Source: Desulfobacteraceae bacterium
GTDB taxonomy: Bacteria; Desulfobacterota; Desulfobacteria; Desulfobacterales; Desulfosarcinaceae
DNA: 37,893 nucleotides
NCBI GenBank assembly: GCA_027025615.1
Contig: JALVQM010000067.1
Span: 1-37,893, forward strand
Direction: 5' to 3'
Position numbers and translations under genes: made by a program. The notes under the pieces are model-generated. The model did no database searches. It was given only the letters and a program-made list of their open reading frames with translations, and was not told the origin of the DNA. This document shows positions 8,964-18,176 of this stretch, in pieces; positions within the stretch are counted from its first letter, which is position 1; each line of letters begins with the position of its first letter.

Positions 8964-11578
8964 TTCGTGTGGACATCAAGGCTCTGATCGAACGCCTCAA
9001 CCCTTATTGTGTCAACTGCCTGGAAGCAGCCGCAGGCATGTGCGTCGCCCGTACCCATTACGAGGTTACCGTGGAGCACATGCTTTCCAAGCTGATCGAT
9101 TCCCCCCAAACCGATATTCCCTTGATTCTCAAGCAGTTCGACATCGACCCGGGTCGGTTCCAAAAAGCCCTGGACCAGACCTTGGAAGGGTTTTCCACCG
9201 GCAATGCAGCCAAGCCGGTCTTTTCGCCTATTTTACTCGACTGGCTCCAGGACGCCTGGCTGGTCGCCTCGGTGGACATGGGAGAAGCCCGTCTGCGTTC
9301 CGGTGCCCTGCTGCTTTCACTGCTTAACCGCCCCCTGCAATTGGCCGCCGGTGACTGGATTGACCTGCTGGCCGATCTTAACAGGGACACTATCTCCAAG
9401 CAGTTCTGGGAACTTGTCAAGGGATCCAGCGAAAAGGCGGTCCGCCCCGAAGTGGTGGAAACCGAAGCCGGCCGACCCACAGGTGAAACCGCCCTGGAGC
9501 GTTTCTGTGTCGATTTTACCGCCAGGGCCGCAGCAGGAGAAATCGATCCTGTATTCGGGCGCGATGGTGAAATCCGACAAATGGTCGACATTCTAGCCCG
9601 ACGTCGCAAAAACAACCCCATCGTGGTGGGTGAAGCCGGGGTTGGCAAAACCGCTGTCGTCGAAGGACTGGCCCTGCGGGTGGTAGAAGGAGATGTGCCC
9701 GAAATTTTGCGTGAAGTTTCCATCATGGGACTGGACATGGGACTGCTGCAGGCCGGGGCAGGGATGAAAGGCGAATTTGAAAACCGACTGAAATCGGTAA
9801 TTAACGAAATCAAGGCTTCAGAAAAGCCGATCATCATGTTTATCGACGAGGCCCACACCCTTATAGGGGCTGGTGGCGCTGCCGGTATGAGCGATGCCGC
9901 CAACCTGCTGAAACCGGCCCTGGCCAGGGGTGAACTGCGGACCATCGCAGCCACCACCTGGTCGGAGTACAAGAAATACTTTGAAAAAGATGCAGCTCTG
10001 GCACGACGTTTCCAGCCCGTAAAACTGGACGAACCTGACGTTGAAACGGCCAAGCTGATTTTACGCGGGCTCAAGACCAAGTACGAAAGCGCCCACAAAG
10101 TGGTGGTCCGGGATGATGCCATTGAAACTGCTGCAGAGCTTGCCAGTCGTTATATTTCAGGCCGCCAGCTTCCCGACAAGGCCGTCGACCTGCTCGACAC
10201 CAGCGCAGCCAGGGTGAAAATTTTACTGACCGCCACCCCGGATATAATCGAGGACAAGCAGCGCCGCATCCAGGCCATCGACCGGGAACTGGATGCCATG
10301 GCCCGTGACCGGCTCCACGGAGTACAAATAGATATTGAGCACCAAAAAGAACTGGAAAACGAACGCCGGGATCTCAATCAACAAATGGAACAGCTCAAAG
10401 AGCGCTGGCTCAAGGAGCAGGAGCTGGCCCACCAAGTTATCGATCTGCAGAGCGAGTTGGAAGAAATGCAGGAAGATGGCGATCAAAGACAAGTCATCGA
10501 AAATCAGCTTTCCGACCTGCGGGCCAGGCTCGCCGAGATCCAGGGTGAAGAGCCCCTGGTACGCACAGAAGTCGACCCTGACGTGGTCTCCAAAGTGGTT
10601 TCGGACTGGACAGGAGTGCCCCTGGGCAAGGTTATGCGGGACGAAGCAGCCAACGTAGTCAACCTGGAAGAAAACCTGAAGCAAAGAATAAAAGGCCAGG
10701 ATCAGGCCTTGACGACCATCTGCAAGGTAATCCAATCGGCAAAAGCCGGTATCAAGGATCCCAATCAGCCCATGGGTGTATTTCTGCTTGTGGGACCCAG
10801 CGGTGTAGGCAAAACCGAGACAGGCCTGGCCATTGCCGACCTGCTCTTTGGTGGTGAAAACTTCATGGTAACCATCAACATGAGTGAATTTCAGGAAAAA
10901 CACACTGTCAGTCGCCTGATTGGATCACCGCCTGGTTATGTGGGCTACGGCGAAGGGGGTGTGCTGACCGAGGCCGTACGCCAGCGACCTTACTCTGTAG
11001 TCCTGCTGGACGAAGTGGAAAAGGGTCACCTGGAGGTAATGAACTTATTTTACCAGGTATTCGACAAGGGAATGCTGTCCGACGGCGAAGGACGACTGAT
11101 CGATTTTAAAAATACAGTAATATTTCTTACCAGCAACCTTGCCACCGATGTAATCACCGAGATGTGTGCCGACGGAAGACCGGACCTGGAAACCATTGAA
11201 GCCGCGGTCAGGCCGATTCTGTCCAGCCATTTCAAGCCGGCCCTGCTAGCCAGAATGACAGTGGTGCCCTATCTTACCCTGGATAGCGACATCCTGAAAC
11301 AGATTGTTGCTCTCAAAATGGAAAAACTGGTGCGCCGCTTAGCCGAGACCCATAAAATGGAACTGGTTTATACTCCGGCTGTGGCCGATCAGATTGCTGC
11401 CCGTTGCACCGAAGTTGAAACCGGGGCCCGCAATATCGACGCTATTATGAACGGATCCATCATGCCGCGCATGTCACATGAGATCCTGGCCCGTATGAGC
11501 CAGGCCGAACTGCCTTCAAGGGTAGTGCTGGATCTGGACGATGAAGGTGGCTTTGTTGTCAAGTTTGACCAAGCTTAA
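8960..11578 (+). CDS. tssH: ClpV (TssH) sheath-recycling AAA+ ATPase
   Basis: 872-residue ClpV, a Clp/Hsp100 ATPase that extracts and recycles contracted TssBC sheath. It has an N-terminal Clp_N-like domain (about 1-150). The first AAA+ module has Walker A GEAGVGKT at about 224-231 and Walker B IMFIDEAHT at about 291-299. A Glu/Gln-rich coiled-coil middle domain lies at about 415-530. The second AAA+ module has Walker A GPSGVGKTE at about 612-620 and Walker B VVLLDEVEK at about 680-688. All nucleotide-binding motifs look intact, so it should be active. The position between tssG and vgrG and the N-terminal domain favour ClpV over the housekeeping ClpB. Confidence 0.95.
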   Translation: MIRVDIKALIERLNPYCVNCLEAAAGMCVARTHYEVTVEHMLSKLIDSPQTDIPLILKQFDIDPGRFQKALDQTLEGFSTGNAAKPVFSPILLDWLQDAWLVASVDMGEARLRSGALLLSLLNRPLQLAAGDWIDLLADLNRDTISKQFWELVKGSSEKAVRPEVVETEAGRPTGETALERFCVDFTARAAAGEIDPVFGRDGEIRQMVDILARRRKNNPIVVGEAGVGKTAVVEGLALRVVEGDVPEILREVSIMGLDMGLLQAGAGMKGEFENRLKSVINEIKASEKPIIMFIDEAHTLIGAGGAAGMSDAANLLKPALARGELRTIAATTWSEYKKYFEKDAALARRFQPVKLDEPDVETAKLILRGLKTKYESAHKVVVRDDAIETAAELASRYISGRQLPDKAVDLLDTSAARVKILLTATPDIIEDKQRRIQAIDRELDAMARDRLHGVQIDIEHQKELENERRDLNQQMEQLKERWLKEQELAHQVIDLQSELEEMQEDGDQRQVIENQLSDLRARLAEIQGEEPLVRTEVDPDVVSKVVSDWTGVPLGKVMRDEAANVVNLEENLKQRIKGQDQALTTICKVIQSAKAGIKDPNQPMGVFLLVGPSGVGKTETGLAIADLLFGGENFMVTINMSEFQEKHTVSRLIGSPPGYVGYGEGGVLTEAVRQRPYSVVLLDEVEKGHLEVMNLFYQVFDKGMLSDGEGRLIDFKNTVIFLTSNLATDVITEMCADGRPDLETIEAAVRPILSSHFKPALLARMTVVPYLTLDSDILKQIVALKMEKLVRRLAETHKMELVYTPAVADQIAARCTEVETGARNIDAIMNGSIMPRMSHEILARMSQAELPSRVVLDLDDEGGFVVKFDQA

Positions 11579-11601
11579 CCAGGAAAAAGGGAGTATTAGC
11601 C

Positions 11602-13773
11602 ATGCCTGCCAATGAGCCCGAGTTTACTTTCGAAATTGCCGGAAACCATTTCCACGTGGTTGCCTTTAAAGCCCGCGAAAAGATTTCAGATCTTTTTCAA
11701 ATTGATCTCCAGCTGGCAACCGAAGAAGAAGTGGATTTTCCCGATGTAATCGGCCAGGCTGCAATTTTTACCATTGAAGGAATCGAATCCGAGCGCCGGT
11801 TTCACGGTATTGTCAACCGTTTTGCCCAAACCGGCTCCTCAGGTCGCTTTTTTCTGTACACGGCCCAAGTAGTCCCGTCGGCCTGGTTGCTGAACCTGGA
11901 GCAGGATTGCCGGATCTTCCAGAACAAGACCGTACAGGAAATCATTCAACAGATAATGGAAGAATCGTCCATTGCCTCGGACGCTTTCGACTTCAGGCTC
12001 CATGAAAATTATACCGCCAGGCCCTATTGTGTCCAGTACGATGAAACCGACCTGAATTTCCTCAACCGACTCTGTGAACAGGATGGAATTTTCTACTTTT
12101 TCGAGCACTCCCAGGAAGGGCACGTTATGGTCTTCGGCGACGGCCAGGTCAATTACCAGCCAATCGAGGGTGAAGCTCAGATAGAATACAACCCAGACAG
12201 CAGTATGGTGGCTGAAGAAGAAGCTGTCGTAAGTTTCAGATTCGATCGCCAGTTGACCCCCGGCAAATTCAGCACGCGGGACTACAATTTCACCCGGCCG
12301 TCTCTGGATCTTACCTCCGAACAGACAGCCGAAGACAACACCGAGAGGGAAATTTTTGAATTTCCAGGCCTCTACGAAGAACAGAGCGACGGCGACCGTC
12401 TGGCCCAGGTGAGGCTGCAGCAAACGGTGATGTTCAGGGATCTTGCCAGCGGCACCGGTGTCTGCCCCCGGTTTGTTCCCGGTTTTACCTTCACCCTGAG
12501 CGGCCACAGCCTGGATTCACTAAACCAGGAGTACTTGCTGACAGAAGTAATCCACGAGGGTAGCCAGCCCCAGGTACTGGCCGAAAGAAGTCGCACCGAC
12601 GAGCCCAGCAATTACATCAACAGTTTCAAGGCCGTGCCTTCATCGATAACCATCCGGCCGGAGAGGCGCACGCAACGGCCCAGAATCCGCGGAGTACACA
12701 CCGCCGTGGTGGTTGGGCCCTCGGGTGAAGAAATCTACACCGATGACATGGGGCGGATCAAGGTCCAGTTTTTTTGGGATCGCAATGGACAGAGCGATGA
12801 AAACAGTTCCTGCTGGATCAGGGTCAGCCAGGCCTGGGCCGGATCCGGTTGGGGAGCGCTTTTTATCCCCAGGATCGGCCAGGAGGTGGTGGTCGATTTT
12901 ATCGAGGGAGATCCCGACAGGCCGCTTGTTACCGGGACCGTTTACCACGGTACAAACACCCCGCCCTGGGACCTGCCGGATGAAAAAACCAAAAGCGGAA
13001 TCAAAAGCGAAAGTTCCACCGGCGGCGGGGGCAACAATGAAATCCGTTTCGAAGACAAGGCCGACAATGAAGAGCTCTATATGCACGCCCAAAAGGATAT
13101 GAACATCGAGGTCAACAATAATCACAGCCGCACTGTGGGCGCCAATGACAGTTTAAGCATCAAGAAAAACCGCAATATCCATGTAAAGCAAAACTGCGAA
13201 GAAAAAATCGATCAGCAGCGCAAGCTAACCATCAAGGGCAAACATGAACGCACGGCTGAAAACGACGAAACCATCAACATCACCGGCAAACGCAAACTAA
13301 CTGCCGGTACCGAAGAGCACAAGGTAAATGGAAACCGCAAGCTGGATGTTACCGGCAACGAAAATTACACTGTAACCGGCTCGCGCACCTTCAGGGCCCG
13401 CTCGGAAACCCATACCATAGGTACAACCAGACAAGTAAGCTCCCAATCAGAAACCAAAAGAGTATCTTCCTCCCGAACATTTACCGCTGGTGTTGAAACT
13501 TACACCGTAACCGGTGCCCGCACTCTCACAGTAGGTTCCGAAAACCGGACGGTCACCAACCAACAGACCTTTCTGGGCATGGATGTGACCACCGATTCAG
13601 GGGCCAAGTTCGAAAACTTCGCCGGGATGAAATGCTCAAACCATTTGGCCCTGTTGATGGAGCTGAAACAGCTCACCAACAGCGTAACTAATATAAAGCT
13701 GGAATACACAAATGTGTCATGTACTCAGAATGGAATCGAACTCGATCCAGCCACTTTACACATAATGACCTGA
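11602..13773 (+). CDS. vgrG: VgrG (TssI) spike protein
   Basis: 723-residue VgrG, the trimeric needle tip at the head of the Hcp tube. Residues about 1-380 are the gp27-like hub, with TARPYCVQYDETDLNFLNRL as the family hallmark. Residues about 395-455 are the gp5-like OB domain, with CWIRVSQAWAGSGWG and IGQEVVVDFIEGDPDRPLVTG. From about 485 to 650 there are short repeats of 'T(V/I)xG...' type that form the beta-helical needle. The last 45 or so residues leave the repeat pattern (CSNHLALLMELKQLTNS...) and are not an evident toxin domain. It could be the docking site for the following DUF2169, DUF3540 and DUF4150 proteins (inference). Confidence 0.94.
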   Translation: MPANEPEFTFEIAGNHFHVVAFKAREKISDLFQIDLQLATEEEVDFPDVIGQAAIFTIEGIESERRFHGIVNRFAQTGSSGRFFLYTAQVVPSAWLLNLEQDCRIFQNKTVQEIIQQIMEESSIASDAFDFRLHENYTARPYCVQYDETDLNFLNRLCEQDGIFYFFEHSQEGHVMVFGDGQVNYQPIEGEAQIEYNPDSSMVAEEEAVVSFRFDRQLTPGKFSTRDYNFTRPSLDLTSEQTAEDNTEREIFEFPGLYEEQSDGDRLAQVRLQQTVMFRDLASGTGVCPRFVPGFTFTLSGHSLDSLNQEYLLTEVIHEGSQPQVLAERSRTDEPSNYINSFKAVPSSITIRPERRTQRPRIRGVHTAVVVGPSGEEIYTDDMGRIKVQFFWDRNGQSDENSSCWIRVSQAWAGSGWGALFIPRIGQEVVVDFIEGDPDRPLVTGTVYHGTNTPPWDLPDEKTKSGIKSESSTGGGGNNEIRFEDKADNEELYMHAQKDMNIEVNNNHSRTVGANDSLSIKKNRNIHVKQNCEEKIDQQRKLTIKGKHERTAENDETINITGKRKLTAGTEEHKVNGNRKLDVTGNENYTVTGSRTFRARSETHTIGTTRQVSSQSETKRVSSSRTFTAGVETYTVTGARTLTVGSENRTVTNQQTFLGMDVTTDSGAKFENFAGMKCSNHLALLMELKQLTNSVTNIKLEYTNVSCTQNGIELDPATLHIMT

Positions 13774-13788
13774 AGCGGCATTTTAGCC

Positions 13789-16359
13789 ATGAAAATAATC
13801 AAACCCTTGAAACTGGGCTTGCTGTTTAAGACCTTTGAATACCGGGGGCGCTGTTTCTGGTCTCCGGCCTTACTGATCTTTTTCGACTTCCAAGACAGGC
13901 CTCAGCTGGAAACAGAGGTTGACCTCTGGAAGCTGGTGCCCCAGCGCTTGGGACAACAGATCCTGGACGAGGCCATGCCCAAAAGCCGGGCCGAAATCCT
14001 GGTAAACGGTTCCTTTTTCGCCCCCGGACACAAGCCTGTAACTGCCGGCCAGATAAAGATAAAAATAGGGCCGGTGGACAAGACCCTGTACATCTATGGC
14101 AACCGCTACTGGAAACGGTCGCCCTCCCTGGCCTGGATTATTTCCGATCCAGAACCGATGCTGGAAATGCCTATAGACTGGGGTCATTCTTTCGGGGGTC
14201 CCGACTACAAGCCCAACCCCCTGGGCAGGGGAACCCAGGCAACCAAAATGCCAGGACACGGAAAGGTTGTTGCCCTGCCCAATGTCGAGCTTCCCGGACA
14301 ACTCATAGGTTCACCCAAGGATCGGCCCCCACCGGCCGGCTTGGGTCCCATCGACCTGACCTGGCCCCAGCGTTTTTCGAAATGTGGTACCTATGGCAAG
14401 CAATGGTTTGAAGAACGCTTTCCAGGCCTGCCGGATGATATCGACTGGACTTTTTTCAACACAGCACCTACAGACCAGCAGATAGACGGTTTTTTCAGCG
14501 GAAACGAGACTTTCGTAGTGGAAGGGATGCATCCTGACCACAAACGCCTGGAAGGCAGACTGCCTGCTGTCAGGCCGCGCTGTTTTATCTGCCGCCAAAG
14601 TTCAGATCAAGCCCGGGACCTTGAAGAGCTGGAACTCAACCTGGATACCGTCTGGCTTTTTCCCGACGTGCTCAAAGGCCTTCTGATTTATCGTGGACTT
14701 ACCGAGGTTTCTGATAGCATGGCCAAGGAAATCACCAAAGTATTAATGGCCTATGAAAAGCTGGACTCTCCTGCCCGGAACCTCGAACACTACCGCCAAG
14801 CGCTTGAAAAACGATCCGATCCTCAAAAGGCGGGCCTGACTCTTCTGGACGAAACCGACCTGATCGCAGAAGGCGAACGTTCCGGTATTGCTGAGCTGAT
14901 GGCCGCCGACGATGGCCAGCAGCAACAATGGGAACAGTTGCTCCAGAAAAAGCTACGCCTGCGCATGGAAAACGACCTCAAACAGGTAAGGGCATCACTG
15001 GCTTCCCAGGGGCTTGATCCAGATAAGATCCTGCCTCTGCCTGAACCTGTAGAATACGACCCCACCGACATCGACAAGCTGCTAGCAGAGGCAAAGGATG
15101 CACGCCGCAAGTCTGAACAAGTACTTGCCGGGCATTTGAAACAGCTGGGATTGACCAAACAGCAACTGGTGGAACAAGCCGAAACCAAGCCTGCACCTCG
15201 ACCGGTTTTTTCAGCAGCCCGGGCAGTTGAGACCTTCCGGTCCATTGGCATTGAAAGTAATGAGCTGACAAAAAAGATGCTGGCAATTGAAGAAACCTTT
15301 TTTCAAAGCTATCGCCAGTTCGGTCACAAGTTGCCGCCGGTTATACCTCCGGGACCGGAGACCGACGAAGAAAGGATCCAAATCTTGATCAGGGCCTGTA
15401 AAGAAGGCACCAGCCTGGCAGATATGGATCTTGCCGGGCTCGACCTTTCCGGGATGGAGCTTTCCGGAGCCAACTTGGCCGGAGCTTTCCTGGAAGGCGT
15501 AAGTCTTGCTGGAGCAGATCTTTGCGGGGCGGATCTTTCCAACTGCGCCCTGATGCGGGCCGATCTTTCAGGAGCAATGTTGAAAGGCGCCAAAATCCGT
15601 GGCGCCGGCCTTGGCCGCAGCAAGCTGACCGGGGCAAATTTTACCGGAGCAGATCTTGACGGAGCCTATCTGGTTGAAGCAGATCTTTGCGGGACGATAT
15701 TTGTCGAAGCAAGCCTTGCAAAAGCCGACCTGAGTCAGGTCAAGGCCCTCAAAGCCGATTTCAGGCGGGCTACGATCACTAACGTACGTTTTATCGAGGC
15801 TGATTTTAGCGGCGCAAATTTCAGCCAGGCCGATCTTGGAGAAGGAATTTTTATTCAAACCGTTTTGAAAAAAGCCGATTTTAACGGCTGTAAGCTGGTC
15901 AAAGCAACTTTAGTCAAAACGGACGCAACCGAAGCCGACTTCAGCAATGTGCGCTTTGACAATCTCAGGGCCGCTGCGGACTGCATCTGCGAAAAGACCA
16001 GCTTCCGACACGCATGGATGGAAGGGGCCAACCTCAGAGGGGCCAGATTGAAAGGGGCCAACTTCGATCAGGCCAACCTCGACTCCGCCGACCTGAGCGA
16101 AGCCGATTTACGCCAAACCTCCTTTCGCTATGCAACAGCCAAAAAGGCCCTGTTCATGGAGTCAGACATGACCGCAGCCAAAATGACAGGTGCCAATCTT
16201 TTTGAAAGCCTTCTGCATAAGGCCAACCTCGAACAGACCGATCTGCAGGGTACCAATCTGTTCGGGGTCGATTTCATGAAGGCCAGGTTCCGGAACACCG
16301 ATGTTCGTCAAGCCCTCACGGCAAAGTCAACCCTACTGCGCTGGATGCCGAAAAAATGA
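13789..16359 (+). CDS. DUF2169-pentapeptide repeat fusion, T6SS accessory
   Basis: 856-residue protein with three parts. Residues about 8-300 match the DUF2169 family by pattern (PLKLGLLFKTFEYRGRCFW at the start, WGHSFGGPDYKPNPLGRG near 125-142). Residues about 310-530 are charged and helical. Residues about 540-850 are a long series of A(D/N)LxG-type pentapeptide repeats, expected to form a right-handed quadrilateral beta-helix. DUF2169 genes are known neighbours of vgrG in T6SS loci and are thought to help load PAAR-type tips or effectors; here vgrG is 15 bases upstream. No signal peptide or membrane segment is seen, so it is cytoplasmic until loaded. The 3' end overlaps the next gene by 4 bases. 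The exact function of this fusion is unknown. Confidence 0.85.
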   Translation: MKIIKPLKLGLLFKTFEYRGRCFWSPALLIFFDFQDRPQLETEVDLWKLVPQRLGQQILDEAMPKSRAEILVNGSFFAPGHKPVTAGQIKIKIGPVDKTLYIYGNRYWKRSPSLAWIISDPEPMLEMPIDWGHSFGGPDYKPNPLGRGTQATKMPGHGKVVALPNVELPGQLIGSPKDRPPPAGLGPIDLTWPQRFSKCGTYGKQWFEERFPGLPDDIDWTFFNTAPTDQQIDGFFSGNETFVVEGMHPDHKRLEGRLPAVRPRCFICRQSSDQARDLEELELNLDTVWLFPDVLKGLLIYRGLTEVSDSMAKEITKVLMAYEKLDSPARNLEHYRQALEKRSDPQKAGLTLLDETDLIAEGERSGIAELMAADDGQQQQWEQLLQKKLRLRMENDLKQVRASLASQGLDPDKILPLPEPVEYDPTDIDKLLAEAKDARRKSEQVLAGHLKQLGLTKQQLVEQAETKPAPRPVFSAARAVETFRSIGIESNELTKKMLAIEETFFQSYRQFGHKLPPVIPPGPETDEERIQILIRACKEGTSLADMDLAGLDLSGMELSGANLAGAFLEGVSLAGADLCGADLSNCALMRADLSGAMLKGAKIRGAGLGRSKLTGANFTGADLDGAYLVEADLCGTIFVEASLAKADLSQVKALKADFRRATITNVRFIEADFSGANFSQADLGEGIFIQTVLKKADFNGCKLVKATLVKTDATEADFSNVRFDNLRAAADCICEKTSFRHAWMEGANLRGARLKGANFDQANLDSADLSEADLRQTSFRYATAKKALFMESDMTAAKMTGANLFESLLHKANLEQTDLQGTNLFGVDFMKARFRNTDVRQALTAKSTLLRWMPKK

Positions 16360-17483
16360 ACGATCTGGAAAAAAAGCTGGAGCAACAGATCAAGCAAGAA
16401 CTGGCTTACTTCGGTCCACCCCAACGCCTGGATCGGCAGGAGCTTGAAAAGCGCGCTGCCGGCGGAGAGTTCCTGGCCAATTTCAATTGCAGCGGCCTGG
16501 ATCTTTCCGGAATCGATCTGTCTGGATGTATAATGGAAAGGGTTGATTTCAGGGGAGCCAATCTGGAAGGCGCCCGTTTCAAAGAGGCGGTGCTCAACCA
16601 ATGCAGCCTGGACCATACCAGGCTGGCCGGAGCCAATTTATTCATGACTTTGATTACCCAGACCGGACTGGAAAAGGCAAGCGCACCGCAGTCCTGCTGG
16701 ACAATGGCCAAGATCGTGGAAAGTCCGGCCGATGGCCTGGACCTCAGCGGCTGCCAGCTTTCCAAGGCTTTCTTTTATCAGGTAAACCTCAGCCGGGCGG
16801 TGCTGGCTTCTTCCGACCTGGAACAGGCAGCTTTCATCGAAACCGTTCTAGAAGGCTGCGATTTTTCCGGTGCCTTGCTCCCCCAGGCGGTTTTGGTGAA
16901 AGTCGATTTCAGGCAGATCAATATTTCCAAAGCCGACCTGTCCCGGGCCATCCTGATGGAATCAAACTTCAGCGGCCTTGACCTCTCCGGTATAAACCTG
17001 GTTCAAGCCCAGTTGAAAGGAAGCAACTTTTTCCAAACCGACCTCTCCGGCGCCGATCTGACCCAGGCAGGGTTTGTCAAGGCTAACCTGGAAGGCGCCA
17101 ACCTGGACCGGGTCAAGGCAAAAATGGCTCTTTTCGCGGAGTCTAACCTGAGAGGAGTTTCCATGCGCATGGCCGACCTGTGCCAAGCCGTGCTCCAAAA
17201 GGCAGATCTTACAAAGGCCGACCTGCGGGCTAGCGACCTGACCGCCGCCGTGCTATCCGAAAGCAAATTCCTGGCGGCCCGGCTGGAAAAGGCCAATTTC
17301 ACTGACGCCGACATGGCCCATGCCGATCTTTCCGGGGCCGACTTGAGCGGAGCCAACCTTTTCCGGGCCAGGTTGCATCGAATCATCGACAAGGCAACCA
17401 TCTGGAAGGGCTCCAATCGGGAATCGGCCAGCGGGGACGACAAACTAAGGGTCATGGGCGAAGAATGGCAGCCGCCTCTTTGA
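16356..17483 (+). CDS. Pentapeptide repeat protein, T6SS accessory
   Basis: 375-residue protein. A short charged helix of about 40 residues starts it, ending in GEFLANFNCSGLDLSGIDLS. Pentapeptide repeats run from about residue 46 to 345, with many A(D/N)L, GANL and SGAD units. A 30-residue tail follows (KATIWKGSNRESASG...). The gene starts in an ATGA overlap with the DUF2169 fusion, so the two are probably made together in similar amounts. Some repeats deviate around residues 105-140, where a Cys- and Lys-rich insertion interrupts the pattern. The likely role is a scaffold or adaptor in the spike-loading module (inference from context). Qnr/MfpA-type gyrase protection proteins also use this fold, but the length and neighbourhood argue against that. 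Confidence 0.85.
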   Translation: MNDLEKKLEQQIKQELAYFGPPQRLDRQELEKRAAGGEFLANFNCSGLDLSGIDLSGCIMERVDFRGANLEGARFKEAVLNQCSLDHTRLAGANLFMTLITQTGLEKASAPQSCWTMAKIVESPADGLDLSGCQLSKAFFYQVNLSRAVLASSDLEQAAFIETVLEGCDFSGALLPQAVLVKVDFRQINISKADLSRAILMESNFSGLDLSGINLVQAQLKGSNFFQTDLSGADLTQAGFVKANLEGANLDRVKAKMALFAESNLRGVSMRMADLCQAVLQKADLTKADLRASDLTAAVLSESKFLAARLEKANFTDADMAHADLSGADLSGANLFRARLHRIIDKATIWKGSNRESASGDDKLRVMGEEWQPPL

Positions 17484-17509
17484 AAAGCTAAAACAACAGG
17501 AGATAGCAA

Positions 17510-18160
17510 ATGGACAATCTGGTACGGATAAGAAAAGAAAATCCTGTCTATCAGCAGTACGCTGTTGTAACGGAATGCCATGGTGACGAATTTTGCGTCA
17601 GAACTCAGGAGCAGTTGTATTGCGCCCGCCGGGCAGCAAGCTGTCTTGTTCACCCTCAACCCGGAGACCGGGTTCTGGTCTGCTGCCAAGACAGCGGCGA
17701 TTGTTTTATCCTGGCAGTGCTGGAAGCAGCCAGCCCCGGCACCACCCGGATTGCACTGGACGGCGATCTGCGCCTGGAACTTGACTCTGGCGAACTCCAG
17801 GTGGCAGCTCAGGACGGAATCGGGCTGGCCACTGCAGGACGCTTCCAGTCCACCTCCGGCCAAGTGCAGCTAAATGCTGTTTCCGGTAAATTCAACATTA
17901 ATCAAACCGTTTTCAACGGAGCCTGTCTCCAGGCCACCGTAGAGCGTATCCGGCTGCTGGCAGCTTCCACCGAAACCCTGGTTCAGCGCCTTGTACAAAG
18001 GGCCAAGCGTGTTTTTCGCAGCGTTGAGCAAGACGAAGTGGTCAAAGTCGGCCATATTGACGTATCCGCTTCCAAACTGATGACCTTGAGCGGTAAATAT
18101 ACAATCATGACCGCTAAGGAAGATGTTAAAATAGATGCAGAGAGAATCCATATAGGATAA
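17510..18160 (+). CDS. DUF3540 protein, T6SS spike-associated
   Basis: 216-residue protein matching the DUF3540 family, which is found with DUF2169 and DUF4150 genes in T6SS loci. The N-terminal half (about 1-85) is beta-rich and contains PGDRVLVCCQDSGDCFILAV, which resembles the gp5 OB-fold segment of VgrG (IGQEVVVDFIEGDPDRPLV in this window). The C-terminal half has short alternating strands with LRLELDSGELQV, GQVQLNAVSGKFNI and a final VKIDAERIHIG, again like a spike beta-helix. A helical stretch with RLVQRAKRVFRSVEQ lies near 158-172. No signal peptide is present. AGGAG lies seven bases before the ATG. A spike-extension role is an inference. Confidence 0.8.
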   Translation: MDNLVRIRKENPVYQQYAVVTECHGDEFCVRTQEQLYCARRAASCLVHPQPGDRVLVCCQDSGDCFILAVLEAASPGTTRIALDGDLRLELDSGELQVAAQDGIGLATAGRFQSTSGQVQLNAVSGKFNINQTVFNGACLQATVERIRLLAASTETLVQRLVQRAKRVFRSVEQDEVVKVGHIDVSASKLMTLSGKYTIMTAKEDVKIDAERIHIG

Positions 18161-18176
18161 GTAAAGGAGAAGAAAA

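Noticed and set aside
9058-10122. 354-residue - strand ORF opposite clpV
   Set aside because: Ser/Arg-rich translation with no domain; it is the shadow of the well-supported clpV frame.
16356-17483. Pentapeptide protein as a Qnr/MfpA-type gyrase protection protein
   Set aside because: Longer than those proteins, embedded in a vgrG operon and overlapping a DUF2169 fusion; a T6SS role fits better.
17003-17863. 286-residue - strand ORF across the pentapeptide and DUF3540 genes
   Set aside because: Spans two supported + strand genes and has repeat-shadow composition (SAPERSA-like).
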